64,000 nt of DNA from assembly GCF_014843355.1 (NCBI RefSeq), contig NZ_CP062137.1, positions 1,178,001 through 1,242,000 on the forward strand, given 5' to 3'. Made by a program: the position numbers and the translations under genes. The notes under the pieces were generated by a model that saw only the letters and a program-made list of their open reading frames with translations, searched no databases and was not told the DNA's origin. Shown one piece after another: positions 60,302 through 64,000 of the stretch; within the stretch, counting starts at the first letter, position 1; the number at the start of each line of letters is the position of its first letter. This DNA comes from Actinobacillus sp. GY-402 (GTDB lineage: Bacteria; Pseudomonadota; Gammaproteobacteria; Enterobacterales; Pasteurellaceae).

Positions 60302-60331
60302 AAAATCCGCGCTTCCCCGCGGATTTTTCTT
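60302..60331 (+). terminator. Terminator of the DedA gene
   Basis: AAATCCGCG / CGCGGATTT stem with loop CTTCCC and a following TTCTTT, just after the stop. Confidence 0.85.
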
Positions 60332-60455
60332 TACCTGAAAAACGCTTCAAATTTTGCCCGCACTTTTCCTTTCCGTTCTTCGCTTGAAATCATTCGCCAA
60401 ATAACCTACCATAACGCTCAGCTATAAACCTTAAATAACCACAATGAGAACCATC

Positions 60456-61316
60456 ATGAAAACAGAATTAATCAGCTACAAAAAAATGCCGGTGTGGACC
60501 AAAGACAGCCTTCCCCGCATGTTTCGGGAAAAACATAACACCAAAGCCGGCACCTGGGGCAAAATCACCGTCTTAAAAGGTCGATTAAAATTTTATGTGC
60601 TGACGGAAAACGGCGAAACGGTCAGCGAACATCTTTTTACGCCGGCAGACGAAACGCCGTTCGTCGAGCCGCAATTATGGCACCGCGTGGAAGCGGCGTC
60701 CGACGATTTGGAATGCTATCTGGAATTTTATTGCACCAAAGCGGATTACTTCAGTAAAAAATACAATATGACGGCAACGCATTCCGAAGTGAAAGCGGCG
60801 GCGGAACGGATTCAGCCTTGCAAAACCCTGGATTTAGGCTGCGGGCAGGGACGCAATTCGTTATTTTTAAGCCTGTTGGGGTATGAGGTAACATCCTGGG
60901 ATCACAATGAAGCCAGTCTGACGTTTTTGCGGGAAACGGCACACAAAGAAAATCTGCCGATTTCTACCGCACTTTACGACATTAACTCGGCAAATATTCG
61001 GGAAAATTACGATTTCATCTTATCCACCGTGGTGTTTATGTTTTTAAACCGCGACGCCGTGCCCGCCATCATTCAGAATATGCAGCAACACACCAACAGC
61101 GGCGGCTACAATCTGATTGTCGCCGCAATGGATACGTCGGACGCGCCTTGTCCGGTGCCGTTTTTCTTTACCTTCAAAGCGGGGGAATTAAGCGATTATT
61201 ATCGCGACTGGGAACTGGTGAAATATAACGAAGAACCGGGCGAATTGCACAAAACCGATGAAAACGGTAATCGGATTAAAATGAAGTTCGTGACCATGCT
61301 GGCGCGCAAAAAATAA
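60456..61316 (+). CDS. tehB: Tellurite resistance methyltransferase TehB (with DUF1971 N-terminus)
   Basis: This 286-residue protein starts at the ATG at 60456 (MKTELISYKKMPVWT); four further residues upstream are possible. A DUF1971 cupin-like domain (about 1-85, WGKITVLKGRLKFYVLTENG) precedes a SAM-dependent methyltransferase with LDLGCGQGRNSLFLS. The arrangement and length match Haemophilus TehB, which methylates tellurite and contributes to oxidative-stress and haem phenotypes. Confidence 0.94.
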   Translation: MKTELISYKKMPVWTKDSLPRMFREKHNTKAGTWGKITVLKGRLKFYVLTENGETVSEHLFTPADETPFVEPQLWHRVEAASDDLECYLEFYCTKADYFSKKYNMTATHSEVKAAAERIQPCKTLDLGCGQGRNSLFLSLLGYEVTSWDHNEASLTFLRETAHKENLPISTALYDINSANIRENYDFILSTVVFMFLNRDAVPAIIQNMQQHTNSGGYNLIVAAMDTSDAPCPVPFFFTFKAGELSDYYRDWELVKYNEEPGELHKTDENGNRIKMKFVTMLARKK

Positions 61317-61340
61317 TCCGCCGATAACCACAGTGAACAA

Positions 61341-61382
61341 AAAGTGCGGTGAAAAAATCTGGTGTTTTTTTACCGCACTTTT
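61341..61382. terminator. Inverted uptake-signal terminator after tehB
   Basis: AAAGTGCGGTGAAAAAA and TTTTTTTACCGCACTTTT are near-perfect inverse copies around TCTGGTG, between the convergent tehB and yoaH. Confidence 0.8.
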
Positions 61383-61401
61383 CGGATTTCGTCTTTGCCG
61401 G

Positions 61402-61575
61402 TCAATCGTCAGACGGGCAATTCATTCCTTTTTCCTCGTGCCGTTTCCGCAGTTCTTCCGCCACAAGTTTAATCGCTTGTCCGGCGGGAACGCCTGTCGC
61501 CATCAGTTTTTGAATTTGTTCTACCGCCTGCTGTTGCTGGGCGTGGGTTAACCCCAATAAAGCGCTGTCTAACAT
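61402..61575 (-). CDS. yoaH: UPF0181/YoaH-family small protein
   Basis: This 57-residue frame runs from an ATG at 61573-61575 to a TGA at 61402-61404. The peptide [20 protein letters not shown] continues with [20 protein letters not shown] and [10 protein letters not shown]. It closely follows the YoaH pattern ([33 protein letters not shown] as I recall for E. coli). The function is unknown. AGGAACTGATATG precedes the start. The gene lies 9 bp after the UDG-family gene, in the same direction. Confidence 0.85.
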   Translation of the reverse strand: MLDSALLGLTHAQQQQAVEQIQKLMATGVPAGQAIKLVAEELRKRHEEKGMNCPSDD

Positions 61576-61583
61576 ATCAGTTC

Positions 61584-62174
61584 CTATAAAATACCGGCTA
61601 ATTGAAAAAATGTGCGATATGCCGCCGTTTTTTTCTCGAAACTCAGCGGATAAGCCCTGGAAGTGGAAGGCGCACGGTAAAGTTTCAGTTTTCGTCCTGC
61701 AAAAGGGAAATCAATCGCTTCGTTGGTTTTCGGTTCTTTCGGTTTCTCCGGCGACAGACTGCACAACACTTCCGTCGCTTTGCCGCCGGTGGTGAAAATC
61801 CATTTGCATTGCGGAAGCCGGGTTAAAATTTCCGCCAGCGGAACAGGTTCCACAATGTCCAGAAATTTATCCGAAGCATTGCCCCGTTCACGAATGGCTT
61901 TTAAAACGGTGGGACAAGAAGCGATTCCGCGCTCCGTCAGAAAAGCTTTGATGCGCTCCGCATCAAACCGCTTTTCGTTCTTCACCACAAAATGATCTTT
62001 ATTGCCAAAGAAAATCGCTCCGTAAATCCGCCACATATCGTTTTGAAAATTCGGATAATGAAACGCCATGCTGCGTTTATCCGCGGGCGGCGGGAACGTG
62101 CCCATCATCATAACAGTTGCCTGCGGCGGCAACAGAGGCGGAAACGGATGGCTTTCAATCACAGATTCTGACAT
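61584..62174 (-). CDS. Uracil-DNA glycosylase superfamily protein
   Basis: This 196-residue protein starts at the ATG at 62174 ([11 protein letters not shown]) after AAGGAAGTTTTTT. It has the MUG/TDG-like opening [20 protein letters not shown] and [12 protein letters not shown], and a late [11 protein letters not shown] segment, which fit a UDG-fold domain. It may remove uracil or other damaged bases, but the catalytic residue set is not the classic Ung one, so activity is uncertain. It lies 47 bp downstream of uvrC, fitting a repair role. Confidence 0.72.
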   Translation of the reverse strand: MSESVIESHPFPPLLPPQATVMMMGTFPPPADKRSMAFHYPNFQNDMWRIYGAIFFGNKDHFVVKNEKRFDAERIKAFLTERGIASCPTVLKAIRERGNASDKFLDIVEPVPLAEILTRLPQCKWIFTTGGKATEVLCSLSPEKPKEPKTNEAIDFPFAGRKLKLYRAPSTSRAYPLSFEKKTAAYRTFFQLAGIL

Positions 62175-62221
62175 AAAAAACTTCCTTAATTTTGACCGCA
62201 CTTTTATTTCGTAAACGGTTT

Positions 62222-64000
62222 CTAGTGCTTTAACGTCTCAAAAATGGTTTCGGCTAACGCCCGTGAAATACCGGGCACGGAGGCGATTTCATCCTGCGTC
62301 GCGTTTTTTACCCCTTGCATGCCGCCGAGGTATTTTAACAATGCCTGACGACGTTTCGGTCCAACGCCTTCAATGGTTTCCAGCCCGCTTTGGGTGAATG
62401 CTTTCTGACGTTTTTTACGGTGTCCGGAAATCGCGTGATTATGGCTTTCGTCGCGAATATGCTGAATCAAATGCAATGCCGGATTATCCGGCTCCAAATT
62501 CACTTCCCGTCCTTCTTTGCTTAAAATCAGGGTTTCCTGCCCTGCCCGGCGATCCACGCCCTTCGCCACACCGATTAAGTGCGGTCGATTTTTATCCCAT
62601 TTTACATTCAGTCCTTCAAACACGCTTAAAGCGCGATTTAACTGGCCTTTACCGCCGTCAATAAAAATGACGTCGGGAATTTTTTCCGGCGGCAAATCTC
62701 GGTCATAACGTTTCTTCAGCGCCTGTTCCATCGCCGCGTAATCATCGCCGCCGGTAATGCCTTCAATATTAAAACGGCGATATTCGGATTTAAACGGTCC
62801 CGCCTCGTTAAACACCACGCAAGAGGCGATGGTTTGTTTGCCCATGGTATGGCTGATATCAAAACATTCCATCCGGTTGATTTTGTCCATGCCAAGCAGT
62901 TCCTGCAATACCCGATAACGTTCTCCGATCAGCGTCGTTTCTTTGAGTTTCAACGTCAGCGCCGCTTTTGCATTCATTTGCGCCAGCGACAGATACTTGC
63001 TCTTACTGCCTTTGGCTTTATCCTGAATACCGACCTTGCGCCCCGCCTGTTCGGAAAGCAGTTGTTCGATTTCCTCTTTGGCTTCCAGCTTATGATCCAC
63101 CACAATGCTGTTCGGCACCGTGCGTCCCTGATGCGCCTGCAAGTAAAACTGTCCTACAAAGGTTGCCGTTAATTCGGATAAATCCGTATTTGCCGGAACT
63201 TTCGGAAAATAACTGCGATTGCCCAGCACTTTGCCCTGACGGATAAACAACACTTGTACGCAAGCCACGCCGTGTTGATAGGCAATGGAAATAATATCCA
63301 TATCGTCCAAGCGATCGTTGGACACAAATTGTTTTTCAATGACGGCGCGAACCGCTTGAATCTGATCGCGAAAACGGGCGGCGCTTTCAAAGTTCAAATC
63401 CCGGCTGGCGGCTTCCATTTTGGCGATCAAATGAGCCAATACCTGCTGATCCTTTCCTTGCAAAAACAAACGGGCGTATTCCACCTGCGCCTGATATTCT
63501 TCGTCCGTCACGTAACCTGCGACACAAGGCGCGGAACAACGTCCGATTTGATACTGCAAGCAAGGGCGAGAGCGATTTTTATACACCGAATTTTCACATT
63601 GTCGAACGGGAAAAAGTTTTTGCAGCAATGACAGCGTTTCGCGCACTGCGCCCGCGTGCGGATAAGGTCCGAAATATTCGCCCTGAATTTTCTTCGCCCC
63701 ACGATAAGCGGTAATGCGCGGATGACGTTCTTTGGTCAGCAAAATATAGGGATAGGATTTATCGTCGCGCAACAGCACGTTATAACGCGGCTGAAAAGTT
63801 TTGATGTAATTGTGTTCGAGTAATAAAGCTTCCGTTTCCGAAGTGGTAATGGTGGTTTCAATGCGCGCAACAGACGCCACCAGCGCCTCCGTTTTTTTGC
63901 TGCTTAAATTCGGGCGGAAATAACTGGACAGCCGTTTTTTCAAATCCTTCGCTTTTCCCACATAGATTACCGTATCGGTTTTATCGAACATGCGATAAAC
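62222..64000 (-). CDS. uvrC: Excinuclease ABC subunit C (start beyond window edge)
   Basis: The frame is open to the right edge, so the N-terminal residues before [20 protein letters not shown] are missing; roughly the first 20 residues lie outside. Visible parts are the GIY-YIG nuclease ([18 protein letters not shown]), a Cys-rich segment ([13 protein letters not shown]), a UVR motif ([14 protein letters not shown]), the RNase H-like endonuclease half ([12 protein letters not shown]) and C-terminal helix-hairpin-helix motifs. UvrC makes both incisions after UvrB marks the lesion. Confidence 0.95.
   Translation of the reverse strand, partial: VYRMFDKTDTVIYVGKAKDLKKRLSSYFRPNLSSKKTEALVASVARIETTITTSETEALLLEHNYIKTFQPRYNVLLRDDKSYPYILLTKERHPRITAYRGAKKIQGEYFGPYPHAGAVRETLSLLQKLFPVRQCENSVYKNRSRPCLQYQIGRCSAPCVAGYVTDEEYQAQVEYARLFLQGKDQQVLAHLIAKMEAASRDLNFESAARFRDQIQAVRAVIEKQFVSNDRLDDMDIISIAYQHGVACVQVLFIRQGKVLGNRSYFPKVPANTDLSELTATFVGQFYLQAHQGRTVPNSIVVDHKLEAKEEIEQLLSEQAGRKVGIQDKAKGSKSKYLSLAQMNAKAALTLKLKETTLIGERYRVLQELLGMDKINRMECFDISHTMGKQTIASCVVFNEAGPFKSEYRRFNIEGITGGDDYAAMEQALKKRYDRDLPPEKIPDVIFIDGGKGQLNRALSVFEGLNVKWDKNRPHLIGVAKGVDRRAGQETLILSKEGREVNLEPDNPALHLIQHIRDESHNHAISGHRKKRQKAFTQSGLETIEGVGPKRRQALLKYLGGMQGVKNATQDEIASVPGISRALAETIFETLKH

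Overview
The window looks like chromosomal core sequence of a Pasteurellaceae bacterium. By eye it holds about forty copies of the Haemophilus-type DNA uptake signal core AAGTGCGGT, on both strands and often as inverted pairs forming terminators between genes. Protein families and local gene orders (lrp-ftsK, cydDC, dnaKJ, ycbB-ycbK-ycbL, proQ-prc, letAB, ygiM-cca, secG-tRNA-Leu, cvpA-purF) are gammaproteobacterial. A succinate-producing, facultatively anaerobic genus such as Basfia, Mannheimia or Actinobacillus would fit, but the species is an inference that I cannot test here.

Layout. 1-5.3 kb: start of ftsK, lrp, a small unknown gene, cydD and cydC (with a possible 41-residue membrane peptide between them), and the 4.5S SRP RNA. 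5.3-14 kb: tesB, argS, a lipoprotein, an iron alcohol dehydrogenase, and dnaK-dnaJ behind two sigma-32-like promoters. 14-20 kb: a cation/Ca exchanger, tRNA-Asn, uvrB, an atypical Nramp-family transporter, and a Met-Leu-Gln-Gln-Gln tRNA operon. 20-32.4 kb: envelope genes (ycbL, ycbK, ldtD, prc, proQ, letA, letB), then radA and a CYTH/CHAD triphosphatase. 32.5-36.4 kb: a PhoU-like regulator with a PiT phosphate transporter, ygiM, and cca with a degenerate HD motif.

36.4-42.5 kb holds a complete rRNA operon on the minus strand. It reads promoter, tRNA-Arg, tRNA-His, tRNA-Pro, boxA, 16S, tRNA-Ile, tRNA-Ala, 23S, 5S, terminator. The three tRNA genes sit between the only visible promoter and the boxA of the rRNA leader, so they appear to head the rRNA transcript. 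42.5-51.9 kb: uup, a two-gene iron-sulfur/molybdopterin formate dehydrogenase-type complex with a possible FNR site, topB and secG.

52.0-55.8 kb is an AT-rich accessory island between tRNA-Leu(GAG) and the 3' end of purF. It encodes two small exported proteins and a tightly overlapping cassette: an HNH protein, an 80-residue middle protein, and a DUF2326-type ABC ATPase. The cassette has the architecture of an ABC three-component (ABC-3C) conflict/defence system. A C-terminal fragment of a phage LexA/CI-like repressor remains at the purF edge, so the island is probably a prophage-derived defence locus. This is the most notable part of the window. 55.8-64 kb returns to core genes: purF, cvpA, yfbV, truA, rplY, a DedA protein, tehB, a small yoaH-family gene at 61402-61575, a UDG-superfamily protein, and uvrC running off the right edge.
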